Below, one piece after another: positions 18,251 to 27,320 of a stretch of DNA of 64,000 nt. The notes under the pieces were generated by a model. That model was not told the origin of the DNA and did not search any database. It saw nothing but the letters and a program-made list of their open reading frames with translations. The position numbers were made by a program, and so were the translations under genes. Position 1 is the stretch's first letter; each line of letters opens with the position of its first letter. The DNA lies in the NCBI GenBank assembly GCA_963797255.1, contig CAWCOV010000015.1, positions 248,001 through 312,000 on the forward strand, in the 5' to 3' direction. The stretch is from JANXZS01 sp963797255 (lineage in GTDB: Bacteria > Acidobacteriota > Terriglobia > Terriglobales > Acidobacteriaceae).

Positions 18251-18780
18251 GCAGATTCCCCGAACTGCAGTTGCAAAAGCTGACGAAGAGTGACACGCGC
18301 GCGCGAAATACGTGACATAACTGTGCCTATAGGAAGATCGAGAACGAGGGCGATGTCTTTGTACTTGAGTCCTTCGACGTCGCACAGGAGAAGGCTCTCG
18401 CGAAGGGGGGGCTGAAGCTGGTCGAGTGCACTATAGAGAGCTGTCTCACTATTGAGTTGGATAAGAATGTCTTCCGGTGTGGGCGTAGCATCTGCCGCGT
18501 CGAGTATTTCCGGATGATCTTCCAGAAAGACAGTGCGTGAAGCTGCAACGCCCGTGCGCGACGTGAGATAAGCATTGCGCAGGATTCGGAAGACCCATGC
18601 TTTGAAGTTGGAGTCAGGCTGAAATGAATTGAAGGCGCGGAGGGCCTTCGTTATTGTCTCCTGCGCAAGATCTTCTGCCTCCGCATGATTGCGTGTGAGC
18701 CAGAAAGCGTGCCTGTAGAGCGAGGGCAACAGGGGCAGAGCCAATTGTTCGAAGCTCGAGCTGGGCGCTGCTGACGGCAT
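18247..18780 (-). CDS. ECF sigma factor (sigma-70 family)
   Basis: The preferred start is ATG at 18780, which has GAGG eight bases upstream; a longer frame starts near 18948 and an alternative ATG lies at 18810. The protein of about 177 residues has region 2 (LYRHAFWLTRNHAEAEDLAQETITKALRAF) and region 4 (LQPPLRESLLLCDVEGLKYKDIALVLDLPIGTVMSRISRAR), as expected for an ECF sigma factor. It directs RNA polymerase to stress or envelope promoters. Its stop overlaps the start of the anti-sigma gene. The divergently transcribed metallophosphoesterase and cytochrome genes are natural candidates for its regulon. Confidence 0.9.
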   Translation of the reverse strand: MPSAAPSSSFEQLALPLLPSLYRHAFWLTRNHAEAEDLAQETITKALRAFNSFQPDSNFKAWVFRILRNAYLTSRTGVAASRTVFLEDHPEILDAADATPTPEDILIQLNSETALYSALDQLQPPLRESLLLCDVEGLKYKDIALVLDLPIGTVMSRISRARVTLRQLLQLQFGESA

Positions 18781-19211
18781 CGTACGGACCTCGGTGTATT
18801 TGCTACGCATCATCGAAAGAAAAGGTCTGAGCGTTACCCAGTGGCCGGAGAACTTTATTACCGTAACCCAAATCGCCCATCGGGTACACCGGGAAAATTG
18901 GCCGTGTATGTGTGAGCAGGAACGCATTTGTGCCGGCTTGAAAGCCAAGTTTTCGAGGCGGATCGATAATCAGTTTTCCCAACGTCGATCGCGGATCGCG
19001 AACATTTCTCCATGTCGCACACTTCCTATCAAAATTTACGCGCCGAGGTTTATGGCCGGGCGGGATGTTGTTCCGGATCTCCATCGAACAAAATCTATTA
19101 ACCAAATTTCGAATGGATTATTCCGTGAAAATTCTTTGGGTAGTAGGGAATAAATGCGCTCTTCGTCAGTTCTTGGTGATGAAGGCAATTAATCCTGCAT
19201 GGAGATTTGGT
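18781..19211. promoter_or_regulatory. Divergent region between the ECF sigma gene and the phosphoesterase gene
   Basis: 431 bases with no supported gene; the open frames that enter it lack ribosome-binding sites. It should contain the promoters of both divergent transcripts. A GGAAT at 19148 followed by CGTC at 19165 recalls ECF promoter elements, but the spacing is shorter than usual, so I do not call a promoter. Confidence 0.4.
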
Positions 19212-20210
19212 ATGAACCGATTTAAAGAAGATGAGATTGTGCCGGAGAATTCGGCACAGCCTACAAACGATGGAATTGACCGGCGCAATTTTCTGGGGTG
19301 CATGGCGTGGGCGGGAACCGGGCTGCTGTGGACGATGGCTGGCGGCGTGCCAACATCAATACTCCTGGCACAAGTTATGAAAAGTGGCTCTCCCGATGCT
19401 GGAAAGATAGAGGATTTCTCGTTCGTTCAAATCAGCGATAGTCATATTGGTTTCAACAAGGGTGCCAATCCTGATGTTACCGGCACGCTTCAGAAGGCCA
19501 TCGACAGGATCAATGTTGGGCCTGCAGGCATGAAGCTTCCGGACCTCATGATTCATACCGGCGATATCACGCAGAATTCAAAGGCTCAGGAGTTCGATAC
19601 TGCAGTGCAAGTGATCAAGGGCGCCAAGGTCGGAGAGGTACTCTACGTTCCCGGAGAGCACGACTATTCGCTAGATGATGGCGCACTCTACAAGCAACAT
19701 TTTGGCAAAGGGAAACTGGGCAATGGCTGGTACAGCCTTAACCACAAAGGCGTTCACTTTGTGGGGTTGAACAACTGCGTACAGGTAGACGCGATGGGCA
19801 ATTTGGGCGCGGATCAGCTTGCGTGGTTGAAGTCCGATCTTGCGGGATTGAGTGCTTCAACTCCGATTGTGGTCTTCGCGCACATTCCGTTGTGGATGGT
19901 CTACGAGAAATGGGGCTGGGGCACCGCTGATGGCCAACAGGCTCTGGCGCTTTTGAAGCGCTTTGGCTCGGTGACCGTGTTGAACGGACACATCCACCAA
20001 GTTGTGCAAAAGGTTGAGGGCAATGTTGCATTCCACACTGCGGCTTCTACCGCGTTTCCACAGCCTGCACCGGGATCTGCTCCGAATCCGGGGCCTATGA
20101 CGGTTCCAGCGGGCAAGCTGCAGAGTGTTCTCGGCGTGACAAACGTGAAGTTCGTTCGCGGGCATAACCATCTGGCTGTGGTCGATTACTCACTGGCGGA
20201 GGGAGCGTGA
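19212..20210 (+). CDS. Tat-exported metallophosphoesterase
   Basis: The start at ATG 19212 has GGAG upstream and gives a twin-arginine signal (DRRNFLGCMAWAGTGLLWTMAGG), so the 332-residue protein is exported folded. Calcineurin-type motifs appear in order: QISDSHIG (DxH), IHTGDITQ (GD), VPGEHDYS, VFAHIPLW and NGHIHQV (GHxH). The fourth-ligand motif reads GEHD instead of the usual GNHD, a change to check for its effect on metal chemistry. It would hydrolyse a phosphate ester or diester outside the cytoplasm; the substrate is unknown. The stop overlaps the GTG start of the cytochrome gene. Confidence 0.85.
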   Translation: MNRFKEDEIVPENSAQPTNDGIDRRNFLGCMAWAGTGLLWTMAGGVPTSILLAQVMKSGSPDAGKIEDFSFVQISDSHIGFNKGANPDVTGTLQKAIDRINVGPAGMKLPDLMIHTGDITQNSKAQEFDTAVQVIKGAKVGEVLYVPGEHDYSLDDGALYKQHFGKGKLGNGWYSLNHKGVHFVGLNNCVQVDAMGNLGADQLAWLKSDLAGLSASTPIVVFAHIPLWMVYEKWGWGTADGQQALALLKRFGSVTVLNGHIHQVVQKVEGNVAFHTAASTAFPQPAPGSAPNPGPMTVPAGKLQSVLGVTNVKFVRGHNHLAVVDYSLAEGA

Positions 20211-20968
20211 AACGCGCAGTAGCACTGATCTTGCTATTTTCTCTTGCTGTAGTGGGACTGGCCTTTACACATCCTTTCGGCAATCCGCGTGTTGAGCCTG
20301 CTCGGGGTCTCGACACGCTGCTGCAAGGCGCCAATATGCCCAGGGATGCCAAGAACGTTTTGATCAAAAATTGCGCGGACTGCCACTCCAACGAGACGCG
20401 GTTGCCAGTGTATGCACGATTGGCGCCGGGGTCGTGGCTGATTGAAAGAGACATCATTGAAGCGCGCAAGAAGATGAATCTGTCGAACTGGGAGTGGATG
20501 AATTCTGACGCGCAGGGTGTGCTGATAGCGAAAATGATCGCCGAGGCTAAAAGTGGTCACATGCCACCTCTGCAATATCGCGCGCTGCACTGGGACGCGA
20601 AGCTGACAGGGACCGATATCGCGGCGCTTTCGACGATGGGCAAGACGGGCAAGCTGGAGGCTTTTTCGAGTGGCCCGGGCGATGCAGCACGCGGCAAGAT
20701 TGTGTTCGAGAAGCGCTGCACGGGATGTCACGCAATGGAGGGAGATCGTGAAGGGCCGAGGCTGGCCGGTGTGTATGGCAGGAGAGCAGGCAGCGTAGCG
20801 AGTTTCCAATACTCAGCGGAACTGAAGAACTCAGGAATTATTTGGAATGCTTCTACGCTGGAAAAATGGCTCAGTGATCCGGATATGGTTGTGCCAGGCA
20901 CGAAGATGGACTTTTTAGTTCCGAAACCCCAGGAGCGGTCAGATTTGATTGCTTATTTCAAACATTGA
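20207..20968 (+). CDS. Exported cytochrome c with two haem domains
   Basis: A 253-residue protein starting with GTG in a four-base overlap with the phosphoesterase gene. The N-terminal hydrophobic segment (AVALILLFSLAVVGLAFT) is a signal or anchor. The first domain, with CADCHSNETRLPVYARLAPGSWLIERDI, matches the haem-binding (Haem_bd) family. The second, with CTGCHAMEGDREGPRLAGVYGR and a later PGTKMDF methionine ligand, is a class I cytochrome c. It probably carries electrons in the periplasm. Coupling with a Tat phosphoesterase and an ECF sigma pair suggests an envelope-response unit; this is inference. Confidence 0.85.
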   Translation: MKRAVALILLFSLAVVGLAFTHPFGNPRVEPARGLDTLLQGANMPRDAKNVLIKNCADCHSNETRLPVYARLAPGSWLIERDIIEARKKMNLSNWEWMNSDAQGVLIAKMIAEAKSGHMPPLQYRALHWDAKLTGTDIAALSTMGKTGKLEAFSSGPGDAARGKIVFEKRCTGCHAMEGDREGPRLAGVYGRRAGSVASFQYSAELKNSGIIWNASTLEKWLSDPDMVVPGTKMDFLVPKPQERSDLIAYFKH

Positions 20969-21084
20969 ATGCCAAACAGGTTTGGCGAACCTTACCGAAT
21001 GACGGTGCGTCCAAGACGAAAGTCAATTTCGAGGTCAACAACTGTATAATTTGGCGACTTTCCAAAAGAGTTGCGGCAGCCTTG

Positions 21085-21732
21085 ATGCGTGTGGAACTGT
21101 TGAAAAGCAGAAATCGGCGAAACGGGCACCAAAACTTCGGTTTATCTCCGGAGGATCTACGAGCATTGCGTGCTCTGAAGACTCCGGCGCAGATCCAGAA
21201 GTTCCTTGATGAGCTTCCGTACCAGTACGGGAACACGGCGTGGTCTCCGCACCGCGCGCTGCGTGAGCGCAAGGGACACTGTCTGGAAGGAGCACTTCTG
21301 GCTGCGGCCGCCCTTCGCCTCAACGGACATCCGCCGTTGCTGATGGATTTAGAAGCAGTGAATGACGACGACCACGTCGTTGCCGTCTACCGCGAAGCAG
21401 GTCTGTGGGGAAGTATTGCCAAATCGAACTTCGCAGGGCTGCGTTTTCGCGCGCCCATCTACCGCACGCTGCGTGAGCTTGCGCTCAGTTACTTTGAGCA
21501 TTACTACAACCTACGTGGCGAACGCACCTTGCGTTCCTACTCAGCACCAGTGAACCTGGAGCGATTAGACGGCCAACATTGGATGACTTCTGAGAAAAAC
21601 GTCTGGTTCGTCCCTGAATACCTCATCGCTGCGAGACACTACCGTCTTTTTCCCGATAAGGTTGCGCGCGCGCTGACCCGGCTCGATCGTCGCAGCTTCG
21701 AAGCAGGAATGCACGGCTGGACGAAGCACTGA
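21085..21732 (+). CDS. Transglutaminase-like protein of unknown function
   Basis: The frame is open from 20965, but ATG 21085 (MRVELLKSRNRRNGHQNF) is a more natural start, giving 215 residues; no strong ribosome-binding site decides it. The central segment RKGHCLEGALLAAAALRLNGHPPLLMDLEAVNDDDHVVAVYRE has the order cysteine, then DDH, expected of transglutaminase-like cysteine-histidine-aspartate folds. No signal peptide is seen. It follows the cytochrome gene by about 115 bases and ends before a strong terminator. Whether it is a protease, a transferase or an inactive member cannot be told. Confidence 0.55.
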   Translation: MRVELLKSRNRRNGHQNFGLSPEDLRALRALKTPAQIQKFLDELPYQYGNTAWSPHRALRERKGHCLEGALLAAAALRLNGHPPLLMDLEAVNDDDHVVAVYREAGLWGSIAKSNFAGLRFRAPIYRTLRELALSYFEHYYNLRGERTLRSYSAPVNLERLDGQHWMTSEKNVWFVPEYLIAARHYRLFPDKVARALTRLDRRSFEAGMHGWTKH

Positions 21733-21832
21733 GAGAGTCTAACGGCAGATAGGTCAATCCAAGCCCACGGCTGACAACGCCCCAAGATCAAATCAGCAGA
21801 TCAAGCGATTTTCGATGCATTACCTTACAGAG

Positions 21833-21869
21833 AACAATGCCGGAGCCCTGTGCCCCGGCCTTGTTTTAT
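21833..21869. terminator. Intrinsic terminator between convergent genes
   Basis: AACAA-GCCGG-GC (from 21833) pairs with GC-CCGGC-TTGTT (to 21865), about 12 pairs with two mismatches and a CCTGT loop, followed by TTTATT on the plus strand. On the minus strand the opposite arm ends in TTGTTCTCT, so it may work in both directions for the transglutaminase-like and GH3 genes. Confidence 0.7.
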
Positions 21870-21880
21870 TCTGGGTGCCG

Positions 21881-24565
21881 CTAGTCGATGTCCTGGCTGA
21901 GCGGGAGGTTGCGGGATGATGCACCCACGCTGATGGTGCGCTTGCCGCTTGCAGTGAGCCACTTGCCCTCCTTGGTGGACCAATACTGAAGCTGGCGCGG
22001 CGCAACGTGAAGAGTCACATGCTTGGATTCCCCTGCTTTCAAGTGAGCGCGGTCAAAGCCTACCAGCGCACGCTTTGGGAACTGCACTCCGTCAGGAATC
22101 GTAGAGGGAGCGCCGAGATAGACTTGCGGCACCTCATCCGAGTCCATGGCTCCAGTATTTTTGATGTTGACACTGACATCAAGACCGCCGTCCGAAGTTT
22201 TCTTCACGTTCAGGCCGGAGTACTCGAAGGATGTGTAACTTAGCCCGTGGCCGAAGGCAAACAGAGGCTCGATGTTTTCTTTATCGAACCAGCGATACCC
22301 TACGTTGACGCCTTCAGAGTAGGTCGTTTTGCCATCAACACCCTTGCCAGATCTCTCTGGATGTTTTGGATCGGTGGCGGCATAGTCGTCCAGGCTCTTG
22401 CCCCAGGTGACTGGAAGACGACCAGCGGGGCTCGTCTTGCCGGCGAGGATGTTGGCCGTAGACCATCCGCCCTCATCGCCGGGCCACCACATTTCGAGGA
22501 TCGCTTTCACCTTCCCGGCCCAGGGCATTGCCACGGGCTGGCTGGTGTTTAGGACAACGATAGTGTTGGGATTGACGGCCACCACTTCCTCAACAAGTTG
22601 GTCCTGTTCGCCCGGCAGACCAAATACCGGGCGGAGACGAGTCCAAAGGAAAACGACGGCAACCTTGGCTTTCTTTGCAGAAGCGATGGCAGCCTCGTGG
22701 TCAGCCTTGCGCTGCTCAGGTGTGTACCAATTCAGGCGAACCTGAACGGGCGCATTCGATGTATCCGGCGTGGTGGAAATCTCAATGGTGTGAGGACCAG
22801 CAGTCAGATCGATAGCGCGGCGGACGTTATCAATGCCATCCGTAGTGGGAATGACGTTGTCCTGGTTAGCCTGGAGGATGTCGCCATGGACGCTGCCTTG
22901 CATTACACCAGTTTGCGCCAAGACCTTCCCGTCGAGCTTGAGCCTCGCGTTGGTTCCGAGTGCCTGCAGGTAGATCCAGTAGGTGCCCGCGTTCGGCACG
23001 GTAAGGGTGCCTTTCCATGTGACTGTAGCGTTGGGCTGGAGTGGGTTGCCTCCCTTAACGGTGAAGTCAAGAGTTGAGTCGACCTTCTCTGCGCCATCGC
23101 CAGTGCGCACGAGGCCGGGTTTGCCGTCATGGCTAAGGAGGGCGGCAGGAATGGTGGTCCCCGTCATGTCGTCATTTACGGCAAACTGAATTTTGGAATT
23201 GCCGGTGATCTTTTTCAGGGCGCCGTACGGACCAATCTGCCGCTGAGGAAGTCCGACAGACCGCTCGCCGTTGATGCCGATCGAGTCAACCTGACCCGCA
23301 GTTGGTCCAATAAGGACAACCTCGTTGAGATCCGCGGCTTTGAGGGGAAGGGCTCCGCCTTCGTTCTTTAAGAGGACAGCAGCTTCCTCGCCGGTGCGCT
23401 CGATGATCTTGGCATTGGCTTCGATGGCCTGCTCTGTGACCTCGTGCTTGGATTGACCGTCGAGGTAGCCAAAGCGCGCCATCTCGTAGAGGACGCGGCC
23501 GGCTGCGCGCGTGATGGCGGCTTCGTTAACCGTGCCGTCCTTGAGTGCTTCGGGCATCTTTTTGGGATCTTCCTTCTTGCCGAAGTCACCAAAGTTTCCC
23601 ATCGCCGGTTTAGGCTCTTCAGGAATATAACCGAAGAAACTCGCCATCATGTCGCCCATGGTGCTCGGGTCCGGAGGCGGCGGAACGGCCAGGGAATCAA
23701 AGAAGGATGGAATCGGAAATCCACCGGCAGCCGGTTCACCGGGCATCTCCATATCTAAGCCGGCGTTTATGAATTTGACTGCGTGAACGGCACCCCAGTC
23801 GGAGGTGACGAACCCCTTGAATCCTATTTCGTCGCGGAGGATCTTGGTCAACGTGGACTCGTTACCGCAAGCGAAGGTCCCGTTGACGCGATTGTATGAA
23901 CACATGATCGATGAAACATCGGCGCGCCGGATGGCTTCCTCAAATGGCGCTACATAGACTTCATGCAGAGTTTGGTCATCCACGAAGACATTGGTTCCCT
24001 CCGTGTCATACGTGACGTAGTGTTTGATCTGCGCCATCACATGCTGTGACTGGATTCCATTGACCTCTGCAACGCCCATCTCGGAGGTTAGGAACGGGTC
24101 CTCGCCGAAAGTGTTGTAGCCACGTCCGAACTCGAGATCACGGTCGATGTTCACAAAGGGCTGAAGGCTGACATCAATGCCCAGCGCACGATCTTCGCGG
24201 CCGATAACGAGCCCGTTCTCCTCAGCGGTTTTGCGGTTGAAAGTTGCTGCAACGCCCATGGTCGCGGTTTCTCCCTGCGATGGATGGCGGGTTAAAACGC
24301 CGGGAGGTCCATCAGCAAAACGCAAACCGGGAATGCCCAGGCGCGGTATTCCGGCAAGATAACCTGCCTGGCCCTGATAGACCGCCGGGTCTTCATGAGT
24401 GCCATGGACGAGGGTGAGCTTTTCCTGGAGCGTCATCTGGCTTAGCAGTTTGTCGACTCGTGCATCTCCAGTAACGACCGGGACAGACTGTGCGAATGAA
24501 AGTGTGGCGAAAATGAGGAGAGTCGCGACGAAGAAGTGCTTAGACAAAAAAGTGCTTAGTTTCAC
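21881..24565 (-). CDS. Exported GH3 beta-glucosidase-type glycosidase with PA14 domain
   Basis: An 894-residue protein with a signal peptide (FFVATLLIFATLSFAQ). The GH3 catalytic barrel includes the nucleophile Asp256 in GFVTSDWGAVH. The second GH3 sandwich carries a PA14 insertion at about residues 465-620 (GTYWIYLQALGTNARLKLDGKV), and a fibronectin-III-like domain closes the protein. It would release glucose, xylose or similar units from beta-linked oligosaccharides in the periplasm. A Met/Pro-rich insertion at residues 276-341 (FFDSLAVPPPPDPSTMGDMM) follows the active-site loop and is not typical of the family. It lies downstream of the GH2 gene on the same strand after 169 bases. Confidence 0.92.
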   Translation of the reverse strand: MKLSTFLSKHFFVATLLIFATLSFAQSVPVVTGDARVDKLLSQMTLQEKLTLVHGTHEDPAVYQGQAGYLAGIPRLGIPGLRFADGPPGVLTRHPSQGETATMGVAATFNRKTAEENGLVIGREDRALGIDVSLQPFVNIDRDLEFGRGYNTFGEDPFLTSEMGVAEVNGIQSQHVMAQIKHYVTYDTEGTNVFVDDQTLHEVYVAPFEEAIRRADVSSIMCSYNRVNGTFACGNESTLTKILRDEIGFKGFVTSDWGAVHAVKFINAGLDMEMPGEPAAGGFPIPSFFDSLAVPPPPDPSTMGDMMASFFGYIPEEPKPAMGNFGDFGKKEDPKKMPEALKDGTVNEAAITRAAGRVLYEMARFGYLDGQSKHEVTEQAIEANAKIIERTGEEAAVLLKNEGGALPLKAADLNEVVLIGPTAGQVDSIGINGERSVGLPQRQIGPYGALKKITGNSKIQFAVNDDMTGTTIPAALLSHDGKPGLVRTGDGAEKVDSTLDFTVKGGNPLQPNATVTWKGTLTVPNAGTYWIYLQALGTNARLKLDGKVLAQTGVMQGSVHGDILQANQDNVIPTTDGIDNVRRAIDLTAGPHTIEISTTPDTSNAPVQVRLNWYTPEQRKADHEAAIASAKKAKVAVVFLWTRLRPVFGLPGEQDQLVEEVVAVNPNTIVVLNTSQPVAMPWAGKVKAILEMWWPGDEGGWSTANILAGKTSPAGRLPVTWGKSLDDYAATDPKHPERSGKGVDGKTTYSEGVNVGYRWFDKENIEPLFAFGHGLSYTSFEYSGLNVKKTSDGGLDVSVNIKNTGAMDSDEVPQVYLGAPSTIPDGVQFPKRALVGFDRAHLKAGESKHVTLHVAPRQLQYWSTKEGKWLTASGKRTISVGASSRNLPLSQDID

Positions 24566-24734
24566 GTTTGGCCTTCCAAAAAATCTAATGCAATTCGGAC
24601 AGCATGCAAGTGTACATGAAGTTATGTTGTGCTCATCGCTCTACGACAGGCTGGGAAAAGGCATCGAAATCCGATCCGGAGTCTGCCGCGCGTTTGTATC
24701 GGCACGATCGACACCTTTTCCCAACCGATTTCGC

Positions 24735-27320
24735 TCAGCGCAGTTCCGCGTGCTCGGCGACCCCCGTCGACTGAATCGTTACTGCTGCGTCACTCAAGCC
24801 TGAAGTTCTAGCCTTAATAGTTATCGGTCCATTTTGCTTCGAAGTACGCACCACGACGAGTGCGCGACCTTGAAACAACTTGCGCCGATCACCCTGGTAG
24901 GAATCAGGGTCCTGTCCGTCTCCGTTCCCCACCGCCGCGATCAAGCCAGGCCCGCTGATTTCGAACCGGACCTCCTTGTTCGCCTGCAGATCCGGGTGAC
25001 CATTCGCATCCACAGCTTCCACAGTCACGAACGAAAGGTCCTCACCGTTCGCTTGAACGACACTCCGATCCGCTGTCAGACGTAATTTGGTTGCATCTGA
25101 TGTGGTGGTAAGTACGCTCTCTGCCACAACCTTATTCCCGCGCAGGCCCACCGCCTTTAATGTGCCGGGAGCATAAGGTACCGGGAAGACTGCCTTGAAT
25201 TCCTGCTCTTGGCCTGATGGCTTTTCACCGAGCAATTTGTCATTCAGGTAAAGCTGCACCTTTTCTGCGCCAGAGTAGACCTCCACTTCCAACTGCTTGC
25301 CTTCCTGTCCCGGCCAGTTCCATGTAGGGAGGGTGGGATAGGTCGCCCACATGATCGCAATGATCTTTTTGCCCTCAGGCTCGGGCAGACGCACGGTGGA
25401 GTAAACTCGATCGCCGCCATTCCAGATGATGTCGCGATAGTAAGACTGCGGCTTGCGGAAGCCGGTAAGGTCAAGGTCTCCGCAGGCTGCCGCGTGCCAT
25501 GGGTAAGGATGGAAGAAAAGCTCCATCATGGCTTTTGCGTTTGGATCGGAATTGCCCTGGTTTATCGCCTCCATCATGTCTTTGCCATTGGCCATTCCCG
25601 TAAACAACTGATCCACCATCTCTGTGCCCGACATCGCGCCTGCCATTCCCGCCGCCATCTTCGCCATCTGAGGGGTGCCGTACTGCCACGCGCCGATGCC
25701 CGACTCACCGAGATAGTCCATCGAAGTCCACGTGAGATCGCCGAGGATATACGGATTGTCGCGTGATATCTGCCAGAGTGGAAAGGCTTTTGCCGGGTAG
25801 GACTCGGTGGTCAACATAATCCGCGAGGGCAATGCCTCGTGGTCCTTCTGATATGTGGGAAGAATACTGTAGTTGTAGCCAGTAATGTCCAGTTGCGAGA
25901 ACACGGCCGCCGCGTTTGGCTTGGTCGTACTGCCAGGGAATGCCAGCGTGAGCGGGCGAGTACTATCGAGCGAACGCACCTGGTCGGCAAGCTGCTTGCC
26001 GAGCGTGGCCCCGCGATCCACCTCCAATTCTGGAATTTCGTTGCCGATTCCCCAGATTACGATCGAGGGATGATTACGATCACGCAGAACCATAGACGAG
26101 ATATCGCGCTTCCACCATTCATCAAAGTCACTCCCGTAATCAAATTTCGTTTTATGCGCTTGCCACATATCGAAGGGCTCGTCTAGTACTAGCAAGCCAA
26201 GACGATCGCACGCATCCAGAAACGCGGACGAGGGTGGATTGTGGGCAGTGCGCACCGCATTCATGCCCGCACCCTTCATCAGTTCCACCCTGCGTTCTTC
26301 TGCGCGGTCGAACGCCGCAGCACCGAGCGGTCCGTTATCGTGATGAACACTGCCACCGGTGAGCTTGACCGGCTTTCCATTCAGAAGTAGCCCTTTCTCA
26401 GCCGACCACGAGAGCGAGCGGATACCAAACGTAGTGTCAACCTGATCTACAACCTTCCCTTCTTTGCGTATCCGGGAGACTGCGCGGTACAAGGCCGGAG
26501 AAGCAGGTGACCACAACGCAGGGTTGGAAACTGTGATCGTTTGTGGGGCTTCGGCTTCCGCTCCAGCAGCAATCGTCACGGATGATTCCTTTGTGCCTGC
26601 CTCGTGTCCCAATCGGTCATACAAGGTAGTCTCAACCTGTACTTCCGTTGACTTGGAAGATTCGTTCGCCACCTTGGTTTGGATCGAGACGGTCGACGAA
26701 CTCTCCGAAACACTGGGCGTGGTGACGAATACTCCCCAATGCGCCACATGCGTGGGATTAGTGACCACTACCCGAACATGCCGATAGATCCCTGACCCGC
26801 TGTACCAGCGACTGTTCGGCTGAGCGGAGTTGTCCACGCGCACTGCCAGAACATTTGGGCCTTTGAAGTTCAGTTCTGAAGTGAGATCAAAGGTGAAGCC
26901 CGTGTAGCCGTAAGGGTGAAGACCCAACTTATGGCCATTCAAATAGACAGTGGCATCTCTGTATACCCCATCAAATTCGACGCTGACGCGCTTTCCCCGC
27001 CAGGCAGCGGGAGCACTAAACGCTTTGCGATACCAGCCCAGACCGGCCGGGAAAAAACCTCCGCCAGCGCCGGACGGATTGTCTTTCTCGGGCCGGTTTT
27101 CAATACTCCAGTCGTGAGGAAGATTCACAGTGCGCCAGCCTGAGTCGGCGAACGAAGTGCCTTCTGCACCGTTCGGGTCACCAAGCATAAACTTCCACCC
27201 CAAGTCTGCCGGCAGAACCAGCCTGGGCAAATTAGGCGTCTCCGCATTTATAGAAATGGGAGCCAGCGAGGCGAACATGGCGCAGAGTGTAATCATGGTG
27301 GTGCGTAGATGCAGTTTCAC
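24735..27320 (-). CDS. Exported GH2 beta-galactosidase-type glycosidase
   Basis: An 861-residue protein with a signal peptide. It has the GH2 sugar-binding domain (GWYRKAFSAPAAWRGKRV), an immunoglobulin-like part, a TIM barrel and C-terminal DUF4982/Big-type domains (VQLYLNDKLLGEKPSG). The predicted acid/base is Glu428 in WGIGNEIPE and the predicted nucleophile Glu506 in LTTESYPA. It would hydrolyse a beta-galactoside or related glycoside; the exact sugar is not readable. Residues 550-603 form a Met/Ala-rich insertion (MAKMAAGMAGAMSGTEM) in the barrel before YPWHAAACGDLDLTGF. Its start overlaps the TetR stop by four bases, so the regulator is cotranscribed. Confidence 0.9.
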   Translation of the reverse strand: MKLHLRTTMITLCAMFASLAPISINAETPNLPRLVLPADLGWKFMLGDPNGAEGTSFADSGWRTVNLPHDWSIENRPEKDNPSGAGGGFFPAGLGWYRKAFSAPAAWRGKRVSVEFDGVYRDATVYLNGHKLGLHPYGYTGFTFDLTSELNFKGPNVLAVRVDNSAQPNSRWYSGSGIYRHVRVVVTNPTHVAHWGVFVTTPSVSESSSTVSIQTKVANESSKSTEVQVETTLYDRLGHEAGTKESSVTIAAGAEAEAPQTITVSNPALWSPASPALYRAVSRIRKEGKVVDQVDTTFGIRSLSWSAEKGLLLNGKPVKLTGGSVHHDNGPLGAAAFDRAEERRVELMKGAGMNAVRTAHNPPSSAFLDACDRLGLLVLDEPFDMWQAHKTKFDYGSDFDEWWKRDISSMVLRDRNHPSIVIWGIGNEIPELEVDRGATLGKQLADQVRSLDSTRPLTLAFPGSTTKPNAAAVFSQLDITGYNYSILPTYQKDHEALPSRIMLTTESYPAKAFPLWQISRDNPYILGDLTWTSMDYLGESGIGAWQYGTPQMAKMAAGMAGAMSGTEMVDQLFTGMANGKDMMEAINQGNSDPNAKAMMELFFHPYPWHAAACGDLDLTGFRKPQSYYRDIIWNGGDRVYSTVRLPEPEGKKIIAIMWATYPTLPTWNWPGQEGKQLEVEVYSGAEKVQLYLNDKLLGEKPSGQEQEFKAVFPVPYAPGTLKAVGLRGNKVVAESVLTTTSDATKLRLTADRSVVQANGEDLSFVTVEAVDANGHPDLQANKEVRFEISGPGLIAAVGNGDGQDPDSYQGDRRKLFQGRALVVVRTSKQNGPITIKARTSGLSDAAVTIQSTGVAEHAELR

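Noticed and set aside
19148..19168. Possible ECF promoter GGAAT with CGTC before the phosphoesterase gene
   Set aside because: The spacing of the two elements is about 12 bases, shorter than the usual 15-17, so it was not called.
20234..20809. 191-residue minus-strand open frame over the cytochrome gene
   Set aside because: The opposite strand encodes two clear haem domains with CxxCH motifs; the frame is a by-product of codon bias.
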